From: Actinoallomurus purpureus
Lineage (GTDB): Bacteria > Actinomycetota > Actinomycetes > Streptosporangiales > Streptosporangiaceae
Assembly: GCF_024055795.1 (NCBI RefSeq)
Contig: NZ_JAMXMY010000001.1
Span: 558,001 to 622,000 of the forward strand
Direction of reading: 5' to 3'
Length of the DNA stretch: 64,000 nucleotides
The first letter of the stretch is position 1; each line of letters starts with the position of its first letter. The translations under genes were made by a program, and so were the position numbers. Below the pieces are notes generated by a model. The model ran no database searches. It saw only the letters and a list, made by a program, of their open reading frames with translations, and was not told the DNA's origin. Positions 1 to 8,342 of the stretch are shown here, one piece after another.

Positions 1-1
1 G

Positions 2-796
2 CGGGATCTGAACGTCTCGACCCCCGAATCGCCCTACCTGGCCTTCATCGTCGGCCTGCACGTGGCGACCGCGATCGCGCTGCTGGCCTTCTTCTGGCGA
101 GACTGGATCCGCATCATCGGAGGCTTCCTGACCTCGCTGCGCGATCGCCGCATCGAGACCCCGGACCAGAGGCTGGCCTGGCTGATCATCGTCGCGACCA
201 TCCCGGTCGGCATCGTGGGACTCCTGGTGGAGCACGCGTTCCGGACCGTTCTCGGCAAACCGGTCCCCGCCGCGATCTTCCTCATCCTCAACGGAGGGGT
301 CCTGTACGCGGGGGAGCGGCTGCGCCGCCGTGAGTCGCGCGCCGCGGACCGGGCCGTCGCGGCATCGGTGGGGAGCACGGCGACCGATCTGGCCCTCGCG
401 TCGGACCAGCGCCTGGCCCGGCTGAGCTTCGGCCGGGGCATGAGCATCGGCGCGGCGGAGATCCTCGCGCTGCTGCCCGGCATCAGCCGGTCGGGTGTCA
501 CGATGGTCGCGGGCCTGCTGCGGGGGCTGTCGCACGAAGACGCCGCCCGGTTCTCGTTCCTGCTGGCCACCCCGGTGATCCTCGCCGCGGGGCTCCTGAA
601 GATCCCCGACCTGACCGGCCCGCTCGGCAACGGCATCCACGGCCAGGTCCTGGTCGGCAGCGTGCTGTCGGGCACCGGCGCCTACCTGTCGGTGCGTTTC
701 CTCACGCGGTACTTCGAGACCCGGACGCTGACGCCCTTCGCCGTCTACTGCGCCGTGGCCGGGCTCGCCAGTCTGGTCTGGCTCGGGGTTCGCTGA
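2..796 (+). CDS. uppP: Undecaprenyl-diphosphatase UppP/BacA, 5' end outside window
   Basis: This is the C-terminal 264 residues of a polytopic membrane undecaprenyl-diphosphatase. The family dephosphorylates undecaprenyl diphosphate at the cytoplasmic membrane so the lipid carrier can be reused for cell-wall synthesis. The reading frame is open from the first bases, so the start lies upstream. The family motif LLPGISRSGVTM is visible and is followed by several hydrophobic segments. The N-terminal acidic motif is missing because of the window edge. The 3' end overlaps the convergent M56 peptidase gene by 52 bp. The family call is secure; only completeness is unknown. Confidence 0.93.
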   Translation, partial: RDLNVSTPESPYLAFIVGLHVATAIALLAFFWRDWIRIIGGFLTSLRDRRIETPDQRLAWLIIVATIPVGIVGLLVEHAFRTVLGKPVPAAIFLILNGGVLYAGERLRRRESRAADRAVAASVGSTATDLALASDQRLARLSFGRGMSIGAAEILALLPGISRSGVTMVAGLLRGLSHEDAARFSFLLATPVILAAGLLKIPDLTGPLGNGIHGQVLVGSVLSGTGAYLSVRFLTRYFETRTLTPFAVYCAVAGLASLVWLGVR

Positions 797-1782
797 GACG
801 CCCGCGCTTCCAGACGCCGCGGGCGGTGAGCGCGCCGATGGCCTTCGTGCGCGTGGTGGGTCTCCACGGCCTCCAGGCTCCCGTGCAGATCGGTGGCGGC
901 GTCCAGCGCCCCCGCGCCGGACAGTGTCAGGCAGGCGGCCAGAGCCGCCGCCACGCCGGGGAGCAGCCGAGAGCGCCTCGGCGGCGCCTCCAACAGCGCC
1001 GCCACGCGCCGGGGGACGGGACCGGCGGTCGCGGACAGCACCGCCCCGCCCGCAGGGGCGGGGGAGCCCGCGCGTTTCCGCGCCAGCGCGGCCCGCGCGA
1101 TCGCGCGGGCCACGAGGCGCCGGTCCCCGCACCTGCACGCCGCCGACTCGTCGGCCCAGCGCTCGAGGTGATAGCGCAGGGGCGTACGGAGCGCGAGCAG
1201 CGCCGGATGCAGGACGGCCGCCACGTCCATCGCCAGGGTGAACCAGTGGTGGCGGCCGGACAGATGTGCGCGTTCGTGGGCGAGCAGCGCCTCCCGTTCG
1301 CGTGCGTCCAGGGCCCGGAGCATGCCGGTGGTGACCACCACGCTGCCCGGGCGGCCGGGTACGGCGTAGGCGTCCGGGAGATCGTCCGGGAGGACGGCCA
1401 GAGTGCCGGGCCGGGCACGGGCGGTCTTCCTGGCCAGTCTGAGGGCGCCGAGCCGCCGGTGGAGCGTCCCGATGGCGAGGGCGAGCGTCACGGCCAGGGC
1501 CAGGCCGGCCGCGCACGCCAGTGGTACGGGGATCGGTGACATCCGCCGCAGTAGGAGAGGGGACAGATGCTCGGCGGCCGCCACGAACCGAAGCCGGACG
1601 AGGCCCGCGCCGACCAGCAGGCAGAGGGCGAGCGTGGTGCAGCCGGACAGCACGGCGCCGGTGGCGGCGAGCAGCCATGAGGCCGGCCGGGGTGGAAGCC
1701 GATCCACCAGGAGGCGGACGAGGGGCACCGCGAGCAGGGGAACCAGCAGCGGCATCCATACGTCGACGACCATGCCGTTCAT
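745..1782 (-). CDS. M56-family membrane metallopeptidase (BlaR1-like)
   Basis: A 345-residue membrane protein with N-terminal transmembrane segments, then a cytoplasmic zinc-protease region containing HERAH (HExxH) and the downstream WADESAA segment typical of M56 peptidases. Family members such as BlaR1 cleave a BlaI-type repressor in response to a signal. This protein lacks the C-terminal penicillin-binding sensor domain of classical BlaR1. It is divergent from a BlaI-type repressor gene, the usual partner, and the spacer contains an inverted-repeat operator. The Ala/Arg-rich tail overlaps the end of uppP. Its signal is unknown. Confidence 0.88.
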   Translation of the reverse strand: MNGMVVDVWMPLLVPLLAVPLVRLLVDRLPPRPASWLLAATGAVLSGCTTLALCLLVGAGLVRLRFVAAAEHLSPLLLRRMSPIPVPLACAAGLALAVTLALAIGTLHRRLGALRLARKTARARPGTLAVLPDDLPDAYAVPGRPGSVVVTTGMLRALDAREREALLAHERAHLSGRHHWFTLAMDVAAVLHPALLALRTPLRYHLERWADESAACRCGDRRLVARAIARAALARKRAGSPAPAGGAVLSATAGPVPRRVAALLEAPPRRSRLLPGVAAALAACLTLSGAGALDAATDLHGSLEAVETHHAHEGHRRAHRPRRLEARASQRTPSQTRLASPATAQ

Positions 1783-1834
1783 TATGGGCGGGCGCGCGGG
1801 GCCTCCGAGCGGTGGGCCGCCGTATCCGTCTCAT

Positions 1835-1852
1835 CTACTATCGAGGTAATAC
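1835..1852. promoter_or_regulatory. BlaI-type operator between the M56 peptidase and blaI-like genes
   Basis: CTACTA, six bases, then TAATAC: an imperfect inverted repeat matching the half-site and spacing of the perfect copy at 2267-2284. It lies in the short divergent spacer, where it could control both genes. The BlaI assignment is inferred from position and from the TACT/AGTA-type half-sites known for this family. Confidence 0.7.
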
Positions 1853-1873
1853 CTTGGGTGCATGGAGCAGGAC

Positions 1874-2251
1874 GTGAGCAACGAGAGTGAGCCGGGGCGG
1901 CGGCCCGCCGGCATGCTGGAGGACGCCGTGCTGGCCGCCCTCTGGCACGGCGGCCGGCCGATGAGCCCCGCCGACGTGCAGGCCGTGCTTCCCGACAACC
2001 CGGCCTACACCACGGTGATGACGACCCTCGCCCGGCTGCACCGTAAAGGCCTGGCGACCCGCACGCGCGCGGGACGCGGATTCGTGTACTCGCCGAACGT
2101 CGACGAGGCGGCCCACACGGCCACCGCAATGCACGACCTGCTGCGCCGCCGCCGCGACCGGGCGGCCGTGCTGGCCCGCTTCGTCTCCGACCTGGCCCCC
2201 GAGGACGAAGTGCTGCTTCAACGACTGCTGCGTCAGGAGAACGCCGAGTGA
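1874..2251 (+). CDS. BlaI/MecI/CopY-family winged-helix repressor
   Basis: A 125-residue penicillinase-repressor-family regulator. The N-terminal winged helix (LEDAVLAALW, PAYTTVMTTLARLHRKGL) and the C-terminal dimerisation part fit the family. A start at GTG 1874 has GGAG six bases upstream; ATG 1862, in frame, is the alternative and would add four residues. It is divergent from the M56 peptidase that probably cleaves it. It is followed by an operator and the phosphoesterase gene. Regulation is probably autorepression relieved by M56 proteolysis, which is inferred from the family. Confidence 0.88.
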   Translation: MSNESEPGRRPAGMLEDAVLAALWHGGRPMSPADVQAVLPDNPAYTTVMTTLARLHRKGLATRTRAGRGFVYSPNVDEAAHTATAMHDLLRRRRDRAAVLARFVSDLAPEDEVLLQRLLRQENAE

Positions 2252-2266
2252 GGCACCGGACGATGA

Positions 2267-2284
2267 CTACTATCTGAGTAGTAG
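2267..2284. promoter_or_regulatory. Perfect BlaI-type operator upstream of the phosphoesterase
   Basis: CTACTA-N6-TAGTAG is a perfect inverted repeat starting 15 bases after the blaI-like stop codon and ending 28 bases before the phosphoesterase start. The half-site and 6-bp spacing match the site at 1835-1852. Two matching sites flanking a BlaI gene are good evidence for a small local regulon. Confidence 0.78.
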
Positions 2285-2312
2285 GAGCGTCCCCCCGCAT
2301 CGGAGGCCCGTC

Positions 2313-3200
2313 GTGAAGGTTCGGAGTGTCCGCTCCACCCTGCTCCTCGCGGTGGTGACCCTCGCCGCGTACCTGACGGGCGGCTGCGGCGGGGGCGGGA
2401 CCACCCAGGCGGCGGCCCCGCGCCCGACGGCCGACCCGGTGCCGCGATTCGCGCACGTGGTCGTGGTCGTGCTGGAGAACAAGTCCGACAGTCAGGTGAT
2501 CGGCGCCCGTGAAGCGCCGTACCTGACGTCGCTGGCCCGCTCCGGCGCGCTGTTCACGAGCTCCTACGCGGTCCGTCACCCCAGCCAGCCGAACTACCTG
2601 GCGCTGTTCTCCGGGTCGACGCAAGGTCTGACCGACGACTCGTGCCCGCACTCCTACTCGGGCGTTAACCTCGCCTCGGAGCTGGCCACGGCCAGGCTGA
2701 CCTTCGCCGGCTTCGCCGAGGGACTGCCGGCGTTCGACCGGTCCGCCTGCACCAGTGGCCGGTATGCCCGCAAGCACGCGCCGTGGGCGAACTTCCCCGA
2801 CCTGCCGGACACGGTGAGCCGGTCGTTCGCCGACTTCCCCGCTGATTACTCCGCGCTGCCCACAGTGTCCTTCGTCATCCCCGACATGTGCGATGACATG
2901 CACAACTGCTCCGTGAAGACGGGAGACTCCTGGGTCCGGGCGAATCTGGACGGGTATGTCCGGTGGGCGGGAACCCACGACAGCATGCTCATCGTGACCT
3001 TCGACGAGAATGACGGCTCACCCGGCAACAAGATCGCCACCATGTTCGCCGGAGCGTCCGTCAAGCCCGGGGTGTACCCCGAGAAGATCGATCACTACAG
3101 CGTGCTGCGGACCATCGAGGACGCCTACGGACTGTCCCATGCCGGCATGAGCGCCTCGCGGAGTCCCATCACCGACGTGTGGACGACCGCCCGGAAGTGA
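2313..3200 (+). CDS. Secreted phosphoesterase (acid phosphatase/phospholipase C-like, PF04185 type)
   Basis: A 295-residue exported protein. The N-terminus is a hydrophobic signal ending in LTGGC, so a lipoprotein is possible although the lipobox is atypical. The body has phosphoesterase-family signatures: VVVVLENKSDSQVIG near the start, HPSQPNYLALFSG, IPDMCDDMH, and FDENDG near the metal site. The family hydrolyses phosphate mono- or diesters outside the membrane. The GTG start has cggagg upstream. It follows the BlaI-like gene and its own operator, so it may be induced with the M56/BlaI pair. The substrate cannot be told from sequence. Confidence 0.87.
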   Translation: MKVRSVRSTLLLAVVTLAAYLTGGCGGGGTTQAAAPRPTADPVPRFAHVVVVVLENKSDSQVIGAREAPYLTSLARSGALFTSSYAVRHPSQPNYLALFSGSTQGLTDDSCPHSYSGVNLASELATARLTFAGFAEGLPAFDRSACTSGRYARKHAPWANFPDLPDTVSRSFADFPADYSALPTVSFVIPDMCDDMHNCSVKTGDSWVRANLDGYVRWAGTHDSMLIVTFDENDGSPGNKIATMFAGASVKPGVYPEKIDHYSVLRTIEDAYGLSHAGMSASRSPITDVWTTARK

Positions 3201-3300
3201 AACCGAAGGCGGAGGTCTTCCGACGGTACTTCCGGGTAGGGAGGTGTTGCCCTCCCATCTCTCCGACGGGCGACGTGCGCCGGATGGTGAGGCGACCGTG

Positions 3301-4086
3301 ATGAGAGGCCGGCGACCGGTGTCGCAGGCCGGCTGCCGGTGGTGGCTGGTCGCGTGCACTCTGGCGCTGCTGCCTCCGTGCGCCTGCACGGTGCCCCGTG
3401 ACACGGCGATGACCCGTCACCACGCCCGCGGCGCGCCCTCGTCCGCGACGATCCGCCGTACCGTTCCGCTCGGCGGTTCGGTCCGTGGTCGCCCGATCGT
3501 CGCGGTGGAGTCCGGCGATCCGTCGAGCCCGCGGAAGGTGCTGGTGGTGGGCTGCGTCCACGGGAACGAACCGGCGGGGGTGGCGGTCGCACGTGCGCTC
3601 ATCGACGGTCCCCCTCCCGCCCACACCGACCTGTGGGTGGTGCCGGTGCTCAACCCGGACGGGGCCGCCGCCCGTACGCGCGGCAACGCCCACGGGGTCG
3701 ACCTCAACCGGAACTTCCCCCTGCGCTGGCGGTCTCTCGGGCCGACGGGCTCGGAGTACTTCGCCGGCCCCCGGCCCCTGTCGGAGCCGGAGTCGAAGAT
3801 CGCCGCCGCCCTGATCCACCGGATCAGGCCGACCGTGGGAATCTGGTTCCACCAGCACATGGCCGTGGTCGACATCTCAGAGGGTCCGAAGGCGATCGAG
3901 CGGCGCTTCGCCGGCCAGGTGGGGCTCCCGGTGCGGGTACTGACCGACTACCCGGGCAGTGCCACCGGCTGGGAGAACACCGTGGTCCCCGACAGCGCGT
4001 TCGTCGTCGAGCTGCCGGCCGGATCACTGTCCCCGTCGGCGGTGCGCCGCTACGTCGCGGCCATCCGGGCGATCACGGGACCCTGA
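3301..4086 (+). CDS. M14-family zinc carboxypeptidase/amidase (MpaA-like), exported
   Basis: A 261-residue M14 metallopeptidase. It has the zinc motif HGNE, the substrate-binding stretch VDLNRNFP, a late zinc-ligand region FHQH, and a catalytic-Glu region FVVELPAGS. Short M14 proteins of this kind often act on murein peptides. The N-terminus has a hydrophobic segment ending in a Cys-rich PPCACT stretch, consistent with export or lipidation. ATG 3301 is preferred because ggtgagg lies upstream; an in-frame GTG at 3244 is the longer alternative. The location next to an M56/BlaI locus is consistent with envelope work, but this is inference. Confidence 0.84.
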   Translation: MRGRRPVSQAGCRWWLVACTLALLPPCACTVPRDTAMTRHHARGAPSSATIRRTVPLGGSVRGRPIVAVESGDPSSPRKVLVVGCVHGNEPAGVAVARALIDGPPPAHTDLWVVPVLNPDGAAARTRGNAHGVDLNRNFPLRWRSLGPTGSEYFAGPRPLSEPESKIAAALIHRIRPTVGIWFHQHMAVVDISEGPKAIERRFAGQVGLPVRVLTDYPGSATGWENTVVPDSAFVVELPAGSLSPSAVRRYVAAIRAITGP

Positions 4087-4215
4087 CCAGGGATACCACG
4101 TCGCCGACGTCGTTTTGCCGTCATTTGGCCGCCGGCATCGGTCCGCTTGCCGCGGAGTTCCCTGCGTAGGGATGAGAGTCTCGCCGGATCGCCGGCCGGC
4201 AACCGGATGCCGGCG

Positions 4216-4875
4216 TCATGAGGGCCGGATCAGCCCGGTCTGGTAGGCCAGCACGACGGCTTGGACGCGGTCGCGGAGGCCGAGCTTGGGCAGGATGCGG
4301 CTCACGTGCGTCTTGACGGTCGCTTCGGACAGGCCGAGTTCCGTCGCGATCTCCGCGTTGGAACGGCCCTTGGCGATCTCGATCAGTACTTCGCGCTCGC
4401 GGTCGGTGAGCCGGTCGAGCCGGGGGTCGTCGGCCGGGCCCGGTCGTGCTGCGTGCCGGCGGGTGAAGGTCTCGATGAGCAGCCGGGTCAGGCGCGGTGC
4501 CACGACGCTGTCACCCGCCGCGACCGTGCGGATGCCCGCGATCAGTTCGGCGGGCTGGACGTTCTTGAGCAGGAAACCGGCCGCACCGGCGTGCAGCGCG
4601 GCGAAGGCGTACTCGTCCATCTCGAACGTCGTGAGGATGAGGACCCGTGAACCCGCGTGGTCGCGCGCGATCCGTTCGGTGGCCTCGATGCCGTCCATGC
4701 CCGGCATCCGCACGTCCATCAGCACCACGTCCGGGGCCGACGAGGCCACCTGGGCGAGAGCCTCGGCGCCGTCGCCGGCCTCTCCGACGACGGTGATGTC
4801 GGGATGGGCCTCCAGCACCAGCCGGAAGCCCATGCGCAGCAGAGGCTGGTCGTCGACGAGGAGAACCTTGATCAT
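4216..4875 (-). CDS. NarL/LuxR-family response regulator
   Basis: A 219-residue response regulator. The receiver domain starts IKVLLVDDQPLLRMG, with the phosphoacceptor Asp in VVLMDVRMPGMDG and a conserved Lys in FLLKNVQP. The C-terminal LuxR helix-turn-helix reads LTDREREVLIEIAKGRSNAE. Its start overlaps the stop of the sensor kinase by 4 bp, so the two are translationally coupled. It is the last gene of a four-gene operon with an ABC exporter, and a likely target is that exporter. Confidence 0.94.
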   Translation of the reverse strand: MIKVLLVDDQPLLRMGFRLVLEAHPDITVVGEAGDGAEALAQVASSAPDVVLMDVRMPGMDGIEATERIARDHAGSRVLILTTFEMDEYAFAALHAGAAGFLLKNVQPAELIAGIRTVAAGDSVVAPRLTRLLIETFTRRHAARPGPADDPRLDRLTDREREVLIEIAKGRSNAEIATELGLSEATVKTHVSRILPKLGLRDRVQAVVLAYQTGLIRPS

Positions 4876-6098
4876 TGGGTGCTTTCCAGCTGGGCCGGCT
4901 CGAAGCGAGCGTAGACCCGCCAGCCACCGCCCTGCAGTGGACCGGCCTCGAACCGGCCGCCGTACACCGCGACGCGCTCGCGCATCCCGGCGATGCCGTG
5001 TCCGGTGCGCTGTGGTCCCGAGGGCACGCCGACGGCGGGCCGTCCGTTGTCGGTGATCTCGACCTCCACGTCGGCGGTGGTGTACCCGACTCGTACCCGT
5101 GCCGTCGTTCCCGGCGGAGTGTGCTTCCGCACGTTGGTGAGCGCCTCCTGGACGAGACGGTAGATGGCGAGTTCGGCGCCGGAGGCCATGTCCGGCGGCT
5201 GCCCGGTGACCACGAACTCCACTGGGAGGCCGGCGGCGCGGACCTCGGTGAGCAACCCGTCCAGCTGAGCGAGTCCGGGCTGCGGGCGCCTCAGCCGGGC
5301 GGAAGACGGCGCGTCCTGGCGGAGCACGTCCAGGACGCGCTGCATCTCGGAGATGGCCTGGCGGCCGATCTCCGACGCCTTGGACACGGCGTCGGCGGCC
5401 CGTTCGGGTGACGTGGGCAGGGTGTAGGCGGCGCCGTCAGTGAGGGCGACCATGACCGAGAGGCTGTGGGTGACGATGTCGTGGACGTCGCGGGCGATCC
5501 TCGCACGTTCCTCGGCGGCGACGATCCGGGACTGCTGGTCCCGTTCTTTCTCGAGGCGGGCGGCACGGTCCTCCAGCGACGCGAGGTAGGCACGGCGGGT
5601 CCGTATGTTCAGCCCGATGACGGCGGCGGCCGTGGTCATGCCGGACAACAGTACGAAGGCCTTTAGTAGGTGGACCCGGGGCACCCACTGGTCGGTGGCC
5701 AGCGCGACCCCGACCTCCACGACGCCCGCCGCCACGAGCAGCCGGCGCACCGTCGAGTGGGCGGCGACCGAGTACAGCGCGATGAGCACGGCGAGGTCAC
5801 CGGTCGACAGGAGCACTCCGCCGAGCCACTGCGCGAACGCCAGCGCGGCGACCACCGTGAAGGCGGCGAACGGGGCGCGGCGTCGCCAGATCAGCGGCAC
5901 GAGGAGCGCGATCTGCAGCGCCCAGCCGAGGAGGAGGTGGTTCGGCGGTTCCTTGATCAGATGAGGCACCCCGATGAGGAGCAGGGCGAGCGCGAACGCG
6001 CCGTCGACGGCGGCGGGATGCCGGCGGGCGAACGCGTACGCGCGGGAGCCCCGGCGCGCGATGGGCGCGCCGGGGCCGGCCTCAGGCGATTCGGCCAT
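4872..6098 (-). CDS. Sensor histidine kinase (HisKA_3/NarL-DesK type)
   Basis: A 408-residue membrane kinase. About four to six N-terminal hydrophobic segments precede a dimerisation domain with the phosphoacceptor His in ARIARDVHDIVTHSLSV. An ATPase domain follows, with LTNVRKHT and GHGIAGMRERV. It autophosphorylates and passes phosphate to the adjacent NarL-type regulator. ATG 6098 lies 5 bases after the upstream permease stop, so I chose it over an in-frame start at 6188 that would run into the permease gene. The signal is unknown; linked ABC genes suggest drug or envelope stress sensing. Confidence 0.92.
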   Translation of the reverse strand: MAESPEAGPGAPIARRGSRAYAFARRHPAAVDGAFALALLLIGVPHLIKEPPNHLLLGWALQIALLVPLIWRRRAPFAAFTVVAALAFAQWLGGVLLSTGDLAVLIALYSVAAHSTVRRLLVAAGVVEVGVALATDQWVPRVHLLKAFVLLSGMTTAAAVIGLNIRTRRAYLASLEDRAARLEKERDQQSRIVAAEERARIARDVHDIVTHSLSVMVALTDGAAYTLPTSPERAADAVSKASEIGRQAISEMQRVLDVLRQDAPSSARLRRPQPGLAQLDGLLTEVRAAGLPVEFVVTGQPPDMASGAELAIYRLVQEALTNVRKHTPPGTTARVRVGYTTADVEVEITDNGRPAVGVPSGPQRTGHGIAGMRERVAVYGGRFEAGPLQGGGWRVYARFEPAQLESTQ

Positions 6099-6103
6099 GA
6101 GGG

Positions 6104-6919
6104 TCAGGCGTCCCTCCGCTTGAGCAGATACGCCGCCACGGCCATCGCGATGGCGGTGTAGAGGACGAAGACCCCGAACCCGGTCCACGGACCGAGGGAA
6201 CCGGGGTCGGGGGCGTTGGTGAGCAGGTCACCGCCGGCGTTGCTCGGCAGGTAGGGCGTGATGTGCTTGCCCCACGAGGTGAGGTTGAGCACTTCGCCGA
6301 GGACCGGCAGCACCAGCAGGATGCCGAACAGCGCGGCGATGGCCCCGGCGGTGCTCCGGATGATGGTGCCGAGCGCGGTGCCCAGCAGGCCGACGACCGT
6401 GAGGTAGAGCCCGACACCGGTGACGATGCGCAGCGCCTGGGGCGAGGAGAGCGTGGCCTGCACGTGCTGGGAGGACAGGATCGCCTCGCCGCCGAAGAAG
6501 GTCAGGAAGGACACGATCTCCATGAGCACCAGGACGACCACACTGAACACCGCGGCCTTGGCCCACAGCACGGGCAGCCTGCCGGGGACGGCGGACAGCG
6601 TGGCGCGGATCATGCCGGTGGAGTACTCACCGGTGATCACCATGACGCCGAGCACTCCCACGGCGAGCTGGGCGATGACGTACGGCCGCAGCGGCACGGT
6701 CACCGCCATCGTCGCGGCGTCCCCGATCGGGTGGGAATGGTCGCTGAGCCGGCTGGCGAAGCCCCAGCTGAAGAGCATGCCGAGGCCGATGGTGGCGACG
6801 ACCGCGCCGAACAGCGTCCAGAAGGTGGAGCGAAGGGTCCGGAGTTTGATCCACTCGGAGTTCAGCACCCGCGTCTGGGTGACCTTGCCGGTCCGGACGG
6901 CGGTGGTGGCGGTGGTCAT
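6104..6919 (-). CDS. ABC-2 type transporter permease
   Basis: A 271-residue polytopic protein with six predicted hydrophobic segments, beginning after LNSEWIKLRTLRSTFWTLF, a common start of actinobacterial ABC-2 permeases. It forms the membrane part of an exporter with the ATPase encoded just upstream, whose stop overlaps this start by 4 bp. The substrate is unknown. The permease, ATPase, kinase and regulator form one operon. Confidence 0.92.
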   Translation of the reverse strand: MTTATTAVRTGKVTQTRVLNSEWIKLRTLRSTFWTLFGAVVATIGLGMLFSWGFASRLSDHSHPIGDAATMAVTVPLRPYVIAQLAVGVLGVMVITGEYSTGMIRATLSAVPGRLPVLWAKAAVFSVVVLVLMEIVSFLTFFGGEAILSSQHVQATLSSPQALRIVTGVGLYLTVVGLLGTALGTIIRSTAGAIAALFGILLVLPVLGEVLNLTSWGKHITPYLPSNAGGDLLTNAPDPGSLGPWTGFGVFVLYTAIAMAVAAYLLKRRDA

Positions 6920-7845
6920 GCCGCTCGCCTTTCTGCGCTGAGGGCGGGGGCCCGGTACTCCACGGAGTCGCCGGTCAGCTCCATGAACGCCTCTTCCAGT
7001 GAGGCCTGCTGCGGAGCGAGTTCGAAGAGGGTGACGCCGTTGTCCGAGGCGATCTGGCCGATCTGGTCGCTGGTCAGCCCGCTGACGACCAGAGTGCCCT
7101 CCTCGGTGTTCGCGACCGTGACGTCAGGCCCCGCCAGCAGCTCGCGCAGCCGGGACGCCTGGGGCGAACGGACCTTGACCCGCCCCGTCGAGGCCCGCTC
7201 GATGAACTCGGTGACCGACGTGTCGGCGATGAGCCTGCCCCGGCCGATGACGATGAGGTGCTCGGCGGTCAGGGCCATCTCGCTCATCAGATGGGAGGAG
7301 ACGAAGATCGCCCGGCCCTCGGCGGCCAGGTCCTTGAGCAGGTTGCGGATCCACAGGATGCCCTCGGGGTCCAGGCCGTTGACCGGCTCGTCGAGGATCA
7401 GCGTCTTGGGGTCGCCCAGCAGCGCGGACGCGATCCCGAGCCGCTGTCCCATGCCGAGGGAGAAGCCGCCGGCGCGCTTGCGGGCGACGTCCCGCAGCCC
7501 CACGAGGTCGATGACCTCGTCGACCCGGCCGCGCGGGATGCCGGTCGTGGCGGCCAGCGCCAGCAGGTGGTTGTAGGCGGTCCGGCCCGTGTGGATGGCC
7601 TTCGCCTCCAGCAGGGCGCCGACCTCGTGCAGCGGAGCCGGGTGGCCGGCGTACGGGCGGCCGTTGACGGTCACCGACCCGGACGAGGGCCGGTCCAGGC
7701 CGAGGATCATGCGCATCGTCGTGGACTTGCCCGCGCCGTTCGGGCCCAGGAACCCGGTGACGACCCCGGGTCTGACGGTGAACGACAGGTCGTGCACCGC
7801 CGTCTTGTCGCCGTAACGTTTCGTCAGGCCCCTGGCCTCGATCAT
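6916..7845 (-). CDS. ABC transporter ATP-binding protein
   Basis: A 309-residue ATPase. Walker A is GPNGAGKST, the signature region is FSLGMGQRLG, Walker B is LILDEPVNGLD, and the switch His is in FVSSHL. The C-terminal extension is typical of drug-export ABC-2 ATPases. The start MIEARGL at 7845 has AAGGGA upstream; the frame stays open further up but the extra residues look non-coding. It is first in the operon with the permease and two-component genes. Substrate unknown. Confidence 0.94.
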   Translation of the reverse strand: MIEARGLTKRYGDKTAVHDLSFTVRPGVVTGFLGPNGAGKSTTMRMILGLDRPSSGSVTVNGRPYAGHPAPLHEVGALLEAKAIHTGRTAYNHLLALAATTGIPRGRVDEVIDLVGLRDVARKRAGGFSLGMGQRLGIASALLGDPKTLILDEPVNGLDPEGILWIRNLLKDLAAEGRAIFVSSHLMSEMALTAEHLIVIGRGRLIADTSVTEFIERASTGRVKVRSPQASRLRELLAGPDVTVANTEEGTLVVSGLTSDQIGQIASDNGVTLFELAPQQASLEEAFMELTGDSVEYRAPALSAERRAA

Positions 7846-8033
7846 GTTCGTCCCTTGGAGTTCGTCGGTTTTCGCAGTCAGAACGCTACGGTGCGCCTCC
7901 TGGTGCGGTCGTCGCCCCAGGGGAGGAACCTCGCAGGTCACGGCCGTCCATCGGCCGATGTACGGCTACATCGCGGGATGGACATGAGCGAGTCGGCCGC
8001 GAGTGCGGCCGGATCCGGGCCGCGCAGCCAGGG

Positions 8034-8125
8034 TCCGTACTGGTCATGCTGACCGCTCGCGAGACGGAGATGGACGTCGTGGTGGGGCTGGAGGCCGGCG
8101 CCGACGACTATGTGCACATGCCATC
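8034..8125 (+). pseudogene. Remnant of an OmpR-type response-regulator receiver domain
   Basis: Reading from 8037, about 28 codons give VLVMLTARETEMDVVVGLEAGADDYV in two parts. This matches the beta-4 to beta-5 part of OmpR-family receivers (PVLMLTAR, GLDAGADDYLVKPF). The match stops before the conserved Lys, and there is no receiver start, Asp site or DNA-binding domain nearby. It is therefore a decayed fragment, and it lies divergent from the ABC operon. No start or ribosome site is evident. Confidence 0.75.
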
Positions 8126-8316
8126 AACCGGTGAGCGGCGCAGTCAGGAGGGCCGAGCAAATACATCGGACATTTAACCAGCAGCCGTACGCCGTCTGTC
8201 AATCACGGAATGCTGCCCGATCCTGCGGCTGCATCGGGCGTCGTGGCTTGGTCAGCGCTTCTCGGGTCCACGATAGAGGGCATATTCATCCGATCTCTGG
8301 ATCCGACGAGCCTGAC
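8126..8316. other. Intergenic gap with no recognised gene
   Basis: Between the receiver remnant and the MFS promoter I see only short frames without family signatures. The base composition is lower in GC than the flanking genes, consistent with decayed DNA. Confidence 0.5.
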
Positions 8317-8342
8317 TTAGTTATGACGATATAATAGTTATG
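8317..8342 (+). promoter_or_regulatory. Promoter/operator of the MFS-MarR operon; probably leaderless transcript
   Basis: A consensus -10 TATAAT lies at 8330-8335, placing the transcription start at or next to the GTG at 8342, so the mRNA is probably leaderless. TAGTTATG occurs twice (8318-8325 and 8335-8342), and TTAT-N6-ATAA (8321-8334) forms an inverted repeat over the -10. These are good candidates for binding by the MarR protein encoded downstream. Confidence 0.6.

Noticed and set aside
893-1539. Long plus-strand ORFs opposite the M56 gene
   Set aside because: High-GC antisense shadow frames; the minus frame has the protease motif.
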